This document shows positions 46,865 through 58,201 of a stretch of DNA of 64,000 nt, one piece after another. This stretch comes from Synanceia verrucosa (taxonomy: Eukaryota > Chordata > Actinopteri > Perciformes > Synanceiidae). The notes beneath the pieces were generated by a model. It worked only from the letters and a program-made list of their open reading frames with translations, was not told the DNA's origin and ran no database searches. Positions within the stretch are counted from its first letter, which is position 1; every line of letters begins with the position of its first letter. The translations under genes and the position numbers were made by a program. The DNA lies in contig CM056563.1 of the NCBI GenBank assembly GCA_029721515.1, forward strand, positions 21,786,954 through 21,850,953, in the 5' to 3' direction.

Positions 46865-47639
46865 ATGAGCGCCATAGATAGGATCAACTACACCAACCTG
46901 CACTCACATCATTAATACTGGGCTACAGCCAGGAAGTAACCTGCTCTCAAGGCCACTGCTAAGTGACCGCACACACACGCTAAACCTTAACAATCTAATC
47001 CTGAAAGCACATGAGGGCTTGTCCAATATTGGTCTGTGATAAAACTAAATCTCTAAAAGCTTTTGTTCATGTCACGCTGAGAAGATCCTCCCAGGTCATT
47101 ACTGTTGGTGTGGGTGGCACTTCATTCTTAGTTTTTTTTTTTTTTTTTCCCACTTGGTGCAGGAAAACCGCCAACAGCTGGAAAATGCGATGTTTCTGTA
47201 AATGATGCTTCGCGCTCGATGGTGGACACGATGCTCACTGACTGATAATGTTTCAGGGGGTTGAAAACAGGCCAACTTAGAGGGATTTGGGAGGATAGGG
47301 GAGGGATGGGACAGTGAATCACTCTGTCGGGATCACTGCACAAGAGGAGCAGCTTCACCTAAATGCAAGCAAAGCTGGGGGAGCTAGATCCCTGTGAATA
47401 AGGCAGGAATACATCGCTGTTGTATTGATCTACCAGTCGTCCCTGCAGGAGCATTGTTTTGGCAAAAGACAAAGTTATGACCATGTGACATGTTGCAAAG
47501 GACCTGATATGCTAGGTTTTGTCAGACATTTATAATGCCTAATGTTTGATGAACTATGAACTATATTTTAAACACTGTCACTCTGCAGGGGGCTGGACTT
47601 TTCAGCTCATAAACCACAATTTGAACACATGACAACCAT
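46865..47639. other. Unannotated DNA
   Basis: A T-run lies at 47132-47148. No gene or repeat recognised. Confidence 0.5.
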
Positions 47640-48095
47640 GTTTGTGTCCACCTAATGAATCTAAGTCCAATGCTCACTCTCCCTTTAGCTCTGTCTTTGG
47701 TTTCAACCACTCCTGTGGAAAATATCTGGTTCTTACGCTGTTAAGTTGCTTCCCCACTGCAGCTGGCCTCATCAACAAAGCCCATGGTCCACCCACCTCC
47801 ACCAGCCAATTTGCACATTTCTGAATATTTGCACTTTCTGTACAGTTCTTGCCTTCATTTATCTGCCATATTGCAATGTTTTTGTCTGTTTTTTTTTTAA
47901 CCACATAATCAGAGTTTTTGCATTCATATCTATTCTTAGTCACTTTATAATCTTCAGTTCTTATCTCTGCACTAGGTTTACATGTTTATATGTATATAGG
48001 TTTATGTTTATATGTATATATATCATGCACCAAGTCACAAACTTAAATTCCTTATCTGTGCAAACTTACTTGGCAATAAACTTGTTCTGATTCTG
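47640..48095 (+). mobile_element. LINE 3' end (CR1/L2-group)
   Basis: The last part reads ATGCACCAAGTCACAAACTT, AATTCCTTATCTGTGCAAAC, TTACTTGGCAATAAACTTGT and TCTGATTCTGG. From memory, the CAAGTCAAATTCCTTGTNTGTGCAAACATACTTGGCAATAAA-type ending with a CTGATT repeat is a very common fish LINE 3' terminus. The AT-rich DNA before it is the rest of the untranslated region, and 47690-47825 may hold worn C-terminal coding sequence. Strongly 5'-truncated. Confidence 0.65.
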
Positions 48096-48271
48096 GTTAA
48101 AAGCTCCTCTGTTTTCGCCAGTGAGTCACTAACTTTGTCTGCAGTTTGGTGCTGAGCAGCAGGGTTGGCAGGGATACTTCAAAAATGTACTTGTAAAAAA
48201 TACATATAGTCAGTAACTTAATGTTAGCATCACTATATGAAAAGAGAGACTTTCCATTAGTTTCAACTTGG

Positions 48272-48811
48272 TTAGGTCGAGGGTGATCAGGTATCCCACT
48301 TTTTGTGGGACTGCACCGCATTTTCATCACTTTTGATGCGTCCCTCAAATTGAGACAATGTCCCACATTTTATTAGCAGTAATAAGAAATAAGAAATATA
48401 TAATAAGAAATAAGAAGCTCCAGACTTGTACATTCTGTACATGCAAGCAAACTATGAAATGTGACTTTTACTTTCATTGATTCAATAACACAACTGTTTT
48501 TTTGTTTGTTTTTTTTTTCTTAATTGAAATGTTGGAAAAATCCATTCAAACTAAATTCGTCTGTTTGGTCATTTGTATTCAAAATAAAGGTTCAATGCAC
48601 AAGCTGCGTTAGTATTTAATTGTATTGAAAATTATAAGTTAATGGTTTAATGGTTTCAGTTGATATGTTTATTTTTTAGGGTTAGATGGATGTTGTATCA
48701 AAATCTAAACTACCACTTAGCATCATGCTAACACGTCCCACATTGTCCCATAACACACATACTATCTGACCCACATGTGGCTTGTTGGCACCTGGTCACC
48801 CGAGTTAGGTC
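48272..48811. mobile_element. hAT-type non-autonomous element, 524 bp plus 8-bp duplications
   Basis: Direct repeats GTTAGGTC at 48272-48279 and 48804-48811 flank an element of 524 bp (48280-48803). Its left end begins GAGGGTGATCAGGTATCCCA and its right end, inverted, reads TCGGGTGACCAGGTGCCAAC. Inner GTCCCACATT motifs also recur near both ends. An 8-bp duplication together with a GGGTGACCAGG-type end is the signature of the hAT superfamily. There is no transposase frame inside. Confidence 0.85.
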
Positions 48812-50813
48812 ATCAAAACTACTTCAGTTAGGTTTAGGAAAAATACTATATCTGGTTTGGGTTAAAAAAAAAAAACACACACAGTATGTGATCAAAGTCT
48901 TGTTTTTGTTCAGGCTGTTCTCTTAGCAACACTGTAAATGCATTGAAATTCTTACGTATCCCACAAAATCAGATTGTATGTAACAAGCAATTATAAAGAA
49001 ACCACGAGTCAGCATTCATTTTTGCGATGCGTCTTAAACAAACGTAATCCTTGAAATTTAATTGTCAGTGTTGTTTAGTTGAAAGGGAACACGGCTGGTC
49101 CAACTGAGGAAATGCATTATTCCAGTGGAGTGAAATTGTGATCAATGTGTGTGTCTTTCTTGGACTTTCGTATTTTGATGTTGTCTGTGCAAAGGTCAGG
49201 AACATGAACCTAGACTAAACAAGCAGCACTGCTCTGTCCAAAGCATGACTGAGCTGACAAAATATGTCAGCCTGTCCAAACAATGAACCACAGCATATTT
49301 CACTTTTCAATGCATTTTGTATGAAGCAATGTTGTGAATTTAATGTTAGCTGTGCCTGGTGTTATCACTTCATACCTGTAAAATCTTTTGCAAATCATAA
49401 ACTAAGAAAAAAATGTTTCACATAATAACCAATTAAATGACCATCTTTGTTTGGCTTTTCCCAGAAATGACATTGATTTTGCTGCAGGCGATCTAGAACT
49501 GTCCAAAGAAGTCTTTGTCCGTACGATTTTCCTTCAACCCGAAGTCCCACTTGGGATTTGATTCTGGCCCTCATCTTGTGCCTCACTCTTGCTGAGTTTC
49601 TGCAATACAGCAACATTTATATTTCAACGGCTGAATATGAATTATGCACAATAAGCAGTGAGAAGGAATTTAATGATGCCTCGCTGCTACTGTCTGCCTC
49701 AACAAACGAAGAGTGATTCCCCCTGTCTTAGCCGCGGGGATGGAGGTGCTGATTTGAACAAATCTTTGACCTCATCCTTCTTGTTGCTTAAGGTTTGTAG
49801 TCAATGCACAGGTTCGGAGAGGGAGATGGAATGAGGGTACCTCACCCTGTCAGAATATTGATCCACTCTGACATCTAATGTAATGATTCTTTGTCAGTAA
49901 AGAAATGAGCAGACAGCCTGAATTTGGGTCGTATCACCAGCGACTTTTAATTAAGACTCCTCTGCCATCTCCTTTTGACCTCGTCATCTTCAGCGTATTG
50001 CAGCCAATGAGAGTTGATTTTTTTGTCATCCAAAGAGCAAACTCTTCTTCCACAGAAATTGGATGAGTTATCCTCTGTCGCTCAGTGTAACTTTGGTTTG
50101 TTAGGCAGATAAAACCTCAACCTCGAAATCAAATATTAGCTATAACAGCAGCAGTATTAACATGATTCTTGTATGCACATTACGATTCTCTGAATCTTGA
50201 AAAGCTCCGCCATTACATCTCTAAGTCTCATAAACCATGGATGTAAACATTTGATTTAAGACATATTTAAACATCCATGAGACATGTTTCCACTGGTAAC
50301 ATCAGTGAGAGTCAGTATAGGATAATCTGTTCTGTTCTATTCCCCAGCATTTCTTTAGTATTTTGTATTATAGTTGTGGAAACACATGGGACATCTACTA
50401 AGTCACATGTAACGCTGTTACTCTTGCCCGGCAGAATTTGCATGTAATGATAAAGTCTTGCCAATATTTAATTTATATTCATTGGCAATTTGAGGTGAGT
50501 GTTTTCAAGAACAAATACACAAACAATTATTTACACACCTAAAAAAACCAACATACAAATAGGACAATACATGCAATCCATAGCTGGAGGACACTAAAGT
50601 AAACAGTCAAATGTTGTCTTATTCTTTCAGATACAGATTGTAAACCTCATAATTTATTTTAATACTGTTTTCTGCTGTGAAACCAACCTGGACACCTCTG
50701 TGACATGATTCATAGAGACAAAAGAAAAATGTCTTATCAGCAGTCTTATGACTCATACATGCAAACGGGTTAATATGAGATCATTTCTGCATTACTGGTT
50801 GTTGAAATATATA
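48812..50813. other. Unannotated DNA, about 2 kb
   Basis: No gene or repeat recognised. Confidence 0.5.
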
Positions 50814-51282
50814 TTAACTCATTGAGTGCCAGTCCCTTTTTAAAAACAGAAAGTGTTTTTTGCCCATTTTGAGTCATTTTTCAAGACCCATAGAATATTT
50901 TGTACTATGACTCTGAAAACACAGAATAGCTCAAATGAAAGAAGAGACTATTTCATCATGAAAAAATGTTTGTTTTTACCTTGTTCCATTCTTGTTTTAT
51001 CAGAGGTAGAGGACACTTTCACCAAAATCACCACTTTTTGTCCAGATTGTTTGTTTTGCTTTCTAATCTCGATCGTCTCCACTTCCTGTTTTGATCTCTG
51101 TGGTGTATACTGTCTCTTTATGCTCCGACTACATCTCCCAGAAGCCCCAACATTACTCACAGGCGGCAGGAGACTGATCGGTGACCCGCTGCAGAAAAAC
51201 CCCTTTGACTTTTACGTCGACGGCACTTGAGCATCGGATTTTAAATGATGTCGAAATATGTCAATGGCACTCAATGAGTTAA
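50814..51282 (-). mobile_element. Family A copy A13, complete 469 bp
   Basis: Perfect TTAA at both edges (50814-50817 and 51279-51282), with TTAACTCATTGAGTGCCA at one end and the same sequence inverted at the other. It carries internal variant Y and the second left-end unit (CGACGGCACTTGAGCATC). There are small deletions in the right-hand part. Confidence 0.93.
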
Positions 51283-53402
51283 CTGCAATGACAAAAATGG
51301 ACAAAAATATTTGGGGCCAAATAGCAGGAAGTGGATGTCTGAGGGTTTGATTCTCAGCCAAATGAAACACTTTTAAATTAGAAGCTGCTTCCTGGGAGTA
51401 GGTGTTAAAATAAAGAGGTGAAAGGCTGCATGCCGGCCTGGTGTCATGTTTGGAGAAGTGTGTTATTGTACCTGTGGTGCCTCACAGACACTATTAATTT
51501 CTGCATCGTGACATGAGGAGCCATTATTAGAATTATTAATCATGCTCTACAGGGTGAATACATGCATAAATACACCATGTTACTGCGTTTCGTTGGTGTT
51601 TTTGTGCCTACACATGCGATGTGACACACAGAATACCACTGTCCTCCCACCACAGCCATCACCCTTATTTTCAAAAATAGGTCAGAAAATGAAACACATT
51701 TGAAGGTGTGGTGTTGAAGTGCTTTTTTTTATTTTTCAGGAGCTGAAATGGTTTTCAAAATGTTTTAGTTTGTCTCTGCATGGCCTCAGGCTTCCACTTA
51801 ATTCAAGTCACAACACGGTAAATGCCTTTGGACACTCGCTCACAGTCGAGAGCTATATTGAGTCCAGTGCAGGCTGACTTCCTCAAAATGAATTTTGTCT
51901 CAGTTTAGGGACAGATTCTTCTTGCTGTATGTCTTGTTTGCATATCACTGAAACAACAAAGAGTGTTTATGCTCAGTGTTTTCGGCCTGCTAGCCTACAC
52001 ACATATTCGCTCTTCCTGAAACAGATCAGTGAGTCAGACATTGGATCTCTAAATTATAACTGGGAGGTGCACATACTGTGGTACTACTGTGAAAAAGTGT
52101 TGTTCAGTCGTCTGTATATTTCGCTGAATCCCCACCTGCTCTGTCTTTCTATTAAACCTTCATGCAGTTATTGTTTTTTCTGCACAGCGTCCCTCATCTT
52201 ACTATCTGCTGTGATTTCATATGCTGTCAATTTCCTATTCAATTAAATGATAAGCCTTTTTTTTTTTACAAATCAAGATGGAGGGTCCAAACTATTTTCA
52301 AGAACAGAGGTCATTCAAACTACAATTTAAGGTCTTTTCTTCAGAAAGATTTACCTTTAAACTCCAACTGCAATCCAATAGTGTGAGCAGTGTGTTTGCA
52401 GAATCTGTGTACAGCTCTGGTAATGTGAATCCACTCCTCTTTGAGAGCTAATTTCTGCTGTAAAATACTGAAATTGGCATTTTAATCAGACAGAAGATGG
52501 AATTATTTGTTGCAAACATTAACATATATTTTATTGTTTGACAGAATGGACAGCAGGAGCAGGCTGGGAATACCTGCACACAGCAGTATAATCCCAAGAA
52601 GCTTCATTACACCGCTCAAACCTTATTCCCTGTGGGACGTGTCGAAGAAACATACACATACCTACACAGTCTGCTCGATATTTGAAGGTGTTCTGTCTTG
52701 TATATTTTGTTCTGTTAACATCTGTACTGCAACATGATGCTAAATCCTGAAATGCTTTTAATGTGACCCAGCATGGGTTTCAGTGACGCAGGAATCCTAC
52801 CTCTATAAGAGACTAATGATGTTTTCATGCACTTTATTTTCATTTCACTTCAGCATTGGTCCACCTGTTTTTTGCCCAGGACCTTGACTGCTTCAGGCAA
52901 AAACCTGCCAGAACTTTGAGTCCTGCATCATTTATGCGTTGTCAGAATCAGGATGCAATGGTTGTGTAGCCCTCTGACACAACTCTTTGATACAGTTTAG
53001 CATGAGGTGTGTGTTGGTTAGAGGTCTACTAATATCTTGAATTGCATAAAACAACAAAGGACCAGTTATAACTCTGGCTAGGTGCAAAGATGCCAGGTGA
53101 GCTAACTGTATGATTTTAGCTAGACTGTGAATGTGAGCAACAGTTAGCTGCATACACTGTTATGACTACAACATGAGTCCTTATGCACAAGAAACAATAA
53201 GAAAATGTTCAAAGGTTCAAATGTTATTTCATATGACGATTATTTAAGAAACAAACAAGCAAAACAAAAAGAATAAACCTTCATATCCAACTGTAACTGT
53301 CTATAGGTGCCAAACATTGGTGGGTATGATTTGAATCCTCAGAGGATTTAACAGCTTCATATCTGGTCTGTGTAGGTTCTCAGTCATCCAGGTTGAGGTA
53401 TG
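51283..53402. other. Unannotated DNA, about 2.1 kb
   Basis: No gene or repeat recognised. A T-run lies near 52257-52268. Confidence 0.5.
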
Positions 53403-53467
53403 TTAACTCTTTGAGTGCCAAAAACGAGCATGTACGTCATTTAAAATAGAACGCCTGAGCACTATAA

Positions 53468-53525
<58 letters not shown>

Positions 53526-53685
53526 GTCTTTCCTTTTTTCGGCAGCAGATACAAAAGAGCACTCTCACACAGCCTGTGATTAATTTTGGGGCTTCTGGGA
53601 TTTTTAGTCAGGACATAAAGAGATACCCGACTAGAGATCAAAGCAGGAAGTGGAGATTGTAATCAGAAAGTAAAACAAACAGAGG
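53403..53685 (+). mobile_element. Family A copy A14, left half with expanded TA tract
   Basis: It starts at an intact TTAACTCTTTGAGTGCCA and has the GAGCATGTACGTC 5' variant of A5 and A11. The short TGTGTATATATA of those copies has grown here into about 54 bases of TA repeat. The core then runs to CAGGAAGTGGAGATTGTAAT and ends near AAACAAACAGAGGGG. The right half is missing. Confidence 0.9.
53470..53524. repeat. (TA)n microsatellite inside A14
   Basis: A nearly pure TA tract seeded by TGTGTATATA, within family A. The open frame across it gives a meaningless Tyr-Ile repeat. Confidence 0.95.
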
Positions 53686-53874
53686 GGTGTATGCGGAATT
53701 AAGGTTAGATTCTACATCGAATGGCTGGATAATAGGCTGGAGAATGTTTGAAAGATCCATAGACAATCATTTCTTTAGATATGTCTTGGTTTAAGCCAGG
53801 ACACAAGCAGCATGGTGGAAGTCAAAGAAGGATCAAAGGGAGAAATGGAGTATATACATTAGCTTGTCATTTGG

Positions 53875-54545
53875 GTGGTCATCACCTCCAAGCATACAAC
53901 AACTACAGGCAGCAATGCAAAGATAGTCATCACATCACAGGCTTTACTTACTACTGATCTCATCCACTGTGGTTCTTCTCACCCCAACGTCATCCTCTCC
54001 ACAGTAAACAAGCCTCCTGCCTCAGTCTTCCAGTTCTGCCTGATCTCCTCCTCTGAACTCAACAAATCACTGTCTGGCATGTAGACTTCCCCCTGTGCCC
54101 CTGGACATTATTTCCTTCACATTAGTCAAAGCTGGTCTGCCTGCTCAGCATCCACTCATCCTCTTTGTAATCAACTCCTCCCTGTCCCTCTCACCCTCAG
54201 ATTCACTTCTGTCACACCTATCCTAAAAAAAAGCCTAGCATCCACCCATCTCAATCTTCCCCCCTCTTGATCCCTCAGTATCACTGGCAATGCCCTTTTC
54301 TGGTTCACCACTATCTATCTAATACAACTCTATAACACTTCCCTAGTCTCCATCTCCTAAGGTTCAGACCTTGGTCCCCTCCTCTTTGTCCCATTCATGC
54401 TTCAGTCATATCATACTCAAGCATGGCCTCCATTTCCACTGTTACAGAATGCTGACGAAATCTAGCTCTACATCTCTACAAAGTCCGTTTCTGCAGACAC
54501 TGCCTCACTACTTAAAAAATTAGATTCAAGCTAACTTCCAGTAGT
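53875..54545 (+). pseudogene. L2/CR1-type LINE relic, reverse-transcriptase part
   Basis: Scattered frames give phrases of this LINE group. SSHPNVILSTVNKPPA stands in the region before the RT, SLSITGNALFWFTT corresponds to the GITGTALSWFxSYL region, GSDLGPLLFVPF is an eroded GVPQGSVLGPLLF motif, and ISTKSVSADTASL follows the catalytic box. Many stops and small indels interrupt it. No 3' tail is recognisable, so it was truncated at both ends or has decayed. It is clearly older than the copy at 31 kb. Confidence 0.65.
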
Positions 54546-54624
54546 ATATTTGAAATTATCTGCTCCAAATCACACAACAATTCCCAAGATCAGATCTGCT
54601 CAGGGTTTGAATTATACAATAATC

Positions 54625-54830
54625 TGAGCTTTGTGGGCGCTGCCAGGAATTTTGGCCCCCGTGAAAAACTGGCGTGTTACTGGCCCTCCATTGCCGACGA
54701 AAATATTTTATACTATTTTACATAAAACTATGCATTTTAATGATATTTTTGAAGCGAAGCTAGCTAGCTGAAGCTAGCTCTGGACAAAGTTAGGACTAGC
54801 CATACTGTCGACCTTTCACTTCTTTCTCCT
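54625..54830 (+). mobile_element. Possible hAT-type 5' fragment
   Basis: GGGCGCTGCCAGGAATTTTG, GCCCCCGTGAAAAACTGG and CCTCCATTG resemble the start of a fish hAT-type element whose end is rich in GGGCCC/CCAGG phrases. The remainder is AT-rich with a GCTAGCTAGC cluster near 54757. No opposite end or transposase was found. Confidence 0.3.
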
Positions 54831-56667
54831 TTCTGACCTTTGTTTCTTTTATTTATTTTTTTTCTTCAGCTCTGCAGGCTGTTTACAGAGCAGGAGTACT
54901 GGACCATTTTAGTAAAGAGAGAGAGGGTGGGGGCATTCTTTCCAAAACGTAAAATTGTAGTCACCAGTTCTTCTGGAAAACATGTTTATTTTAGCATTCA
55001 TGACGTTAGTATAACTAATATTCATATTCAGAGACCCCTACAGATGTAGGTTTTTACTGCCTTCATGGGAGCTCAGACCCTCCTGACGAATGGTTAATTC
55101 AACGGTGCCAACCTCCTCACCCCTCTCAATTGCTTTGTATTATCAAGACATTTCGAGACCAGAGAGCAGAACATCAACCAAAGTTTAAATTACAGATTAT
55201 TATTATTATTATTACTCTCACAGCCTAAAATCACAATTCTGCTCTTATTTGCATTCAAGTCTGAAACATAGTCCATCATCTAAAGATTTATGCCTGCCAC
55301 ACATAGGGTCAAATGTACTCCCTGGAACCTTATCTCCAGGCAGACAAAGGTAGTGCTGGTGCAGGAGTGGATACTATATCATCTAGTAACATGTAACAAA
55401 ATTTATGTTGATGGGAAACGTAAACCATTGTCCCGACCGGATGGAAGAGTGAGCAGTCAGACATGATGAAAAGACACTGCTGTCAGCGTTTCTGACCAGC
55501 TTTGACTCAGCTTAGATTTAATATGATGGAAATATCAACAATTATAATCACAAGCATATATTACATATCATAATATAATTATTTTTATAATTAATGTTTT
55601 CTATTTATTCTGTGTGTTGTGTTGATATGTTGTGTTGATATGTTGTCTCACAATCTCAAAATTGTACTTATTCCCTATACTGTTGGTATATTATTCATGT
55701 AACATACAGTATAACAATGTACAACATACATTGGCTAAATTTTATAACATTTATAATAACCCAATTCTTCCATTATTCCTCTGATTTTTTTTTAATAAAC
55801 ATTTTGTATGCCTAATACAAAAAAGAACCAACTTGGAAAATGAATGCACACATTTTGACACTTTCCCCCCACACAAACTGCCCTCATTAGCGCCAGACAG
55901 TGGGCCACTGGGCACTTATTCCCTGAAGTGTGAAAGTTTCTGCCTCCCTTGAGTCTCACTGTAAAGCAACACACTCACTTCTTTCTTCTGCCTACGCAAA
56001 AATGTTTTTCTTCCACCCGAGCACGATCTTCTGATTCAGTTAAGCTTTAAACTCCATTTTTATTTAATCAGAGACACACAGTTTTTTTTCATCTCTGAGG
56101 AATTTTACCACCACGGTGACATAAACGATGATACATCTTCTCATTGTATCCTTTCCATTTTCAATCGAGACCCTCTCTCCTCCAATCAGCCTGTTTCATT
56201 CAACAGTACTTACTAAACTTTACAGCATCATATCAAATCTCACCTTTCTGAGGACATACACTTTATGCATCTTTTGCCAGTTCTCTTCTCTCTGCAAATC
56301 TGCCCATTTGGGTGGAGGATTCACTTCATTTCAGTACTAGAGTGTGATTTTTTTTTCAGCCCATCAACTTAAGTGAGGCTTATGTAAAGAGTACTGCAAG
56401 TAAAACAGTATATTTAATGTGGTGTATTGTCCAATATCCAAATTCAGGTTGGATTATGAGGAAACAATGCACAACAGGAGCTTGTGTGTACATACAAATA
56501 TTCAGATTTTTAGAGTTTAGGAAAGACACTTTACTGACTGGCAGCTATCATCTCTATCCCAATACAAATCACTTGCAACTTATACAGTACAGGAATGTAG
56601 GGACAGTGAATATTAGTAATGGTACAGTCGGACAGGACTTCAGTGTGATCTGAAGTATATGGGTTTC
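54831..56667. other. Unannotated DNA, about 1.8 kb
   Basis: An (ATT)n run lies at 55196-55214, and two tandem GTTGTGTTGATAT units lie near 55618-55642. No gene recognised. Confidence 0.5.
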
Positions 56668-57120
56668 TTCACTCATTGAATGCCAGCCCCTTTTTAAAAA
56701 CAGAAAGTGCCTTGTGCCAGGGTTTTTGCCCATTTTGAGTCATATTTCATGACCCACAGAATATTTTGTACTATAACTCTGAAAACACTGAATAGCTCAA
56801 ATGAAAGAAGAGACTCTATTTCTTCATGTAAAAAATATTTGTTTTTAACTTGTTCCATTCTTGTTTTATCAGAGGTAGAGTAGAGGACACTTTCACCAAA
56901 GACACAACTTTTTCTGCAGAATCCGTCCGTTTTACTCTCTAATTGCGATTGACTTCAGTTCCTGCTTTGATCTTGGTGGGGTACACCATCTCTTTATGCT
57001 TCGACTACATCTCCCAGAAGCCTCAAAATTACTCACAAGCTGCGGGAGACAGCGATCGATGACCCGCTGCTGAAAAGACACGTTGACTTTGAAATACATC
57101 AGCGGCACTCAAAGAGTTAG
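56668..57120 (-). mobile_element. Family A copy A15, full length
   Basis: The edges are TTCACTCATTGAATGCCAG at 56668 and, inverted, CTAACTCTTTGAGTGCC ending at 57120, so both outer TTAA motifs have one change. It carries internal variant Y (GATCGATGACCCGCTGCTG) and a complete core. Confidence 0.9.
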
Positions 57121-57900
57121 TTGAGTGTTTTCCTGCAAAAACAAAACGATGAGCTGCAGGGTAGCATCTAAGAGGAACACAAATTTGTGGTTGTGGAACA
57201 TTATTCTTGTTTTACTAAGTAAATATCAAAACAGTTTATAACTGTTAAACTTTTAAGTGATCTAAACTCGTATCCTTAATGTCAATGCATTTAAACTGAG
57301 GCAAACAGGAAGCAGTGGCCAGGTGCTGCGTGGTAATCCCTGATTACCTGCTGTAAAGTTATGAGTATTCAGAGCATGATAATTGTCCTCAAAATGCATC
57401 CATGATTACACAAAACAACACAAATAATCCCCCTAGTCACTTCTGGGGCCAAACACACTCTTTGTGAGGTGAGGGATTAGAACAGTTGTGTCAATAAATC
57501 GATCATTTGAGTGTAAGAAGTCAGCCGGACATCATGAAGGACCTCTAACGTTGGGAGCCTATTAATTGTTTTGTTTATGTTGCTCCAATCACAACATACC
57601 ACACCTCTCCCACAGAAAATTAATGATTACTGGCAAAAGGTTAATATCCACTCAGCTGAAAATGAATCAACAGTGAATTAATGAGATCATTACCTGCATG
57701 GATTGGTAATGAAATTAGTCTTCTTTCAGAGCAGGACTTTGTGGGATGTGGAGCTAGCGACTTGAAAAATAATGTCTGTTGGTGAAGACCTTGACCAGCT
57801 GGTCTGCACTGAGTAATCCTGAATGCTGGAGGTCAAAGCCAATAAAAGAAGTGAGGGTTGGAATACCATGCTCATCAAACTAGTTAAAACTTTATGGAAT
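57121..57900. other. Unannotated DNA
   Basis: No gene or repeat recognised. Confidence 0.5.
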
Positions 57901-58201
57901 TTAACTCTTTGAGTGCCATCGACGTAATAATAAGTCAAAGAGGTTTTTCGGCAGCAGGTCGCCGATCGCGGTCTCCCACAGCCTGTTGGTAATGTTGGGG
58001 CTTCTGGGAGATGTAGTCAGAGCATAAAAAGATGGTATATGCCACAGAGCTCAAAGCAGGAAGTGGAGACGATCGAGATTAGGGAGCAAAACGGACAGAT
58101 TCTGGACAAAAAGTGGAGTTTTTGGTGAAAGTGGCCTCTACTCTACCTCTGATAAAACAAGAATGGTAAAAACAACCATTTTTTCATACTGAAATAGAGA
58201 G
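57901..58201 (+). mobile_element. Family A copy A16, right part missing
   Basis: It begins TTAACTCTTTGAGTGCCA at 57901 and lacks the internal spacer between the two left-end units. It carries internal variant Y (GTCGCCGATCGCGGTCTCCC) and runs to the GAAATAGAGAG segment before ending. The right terminus is absent. Confidence 0.88.
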
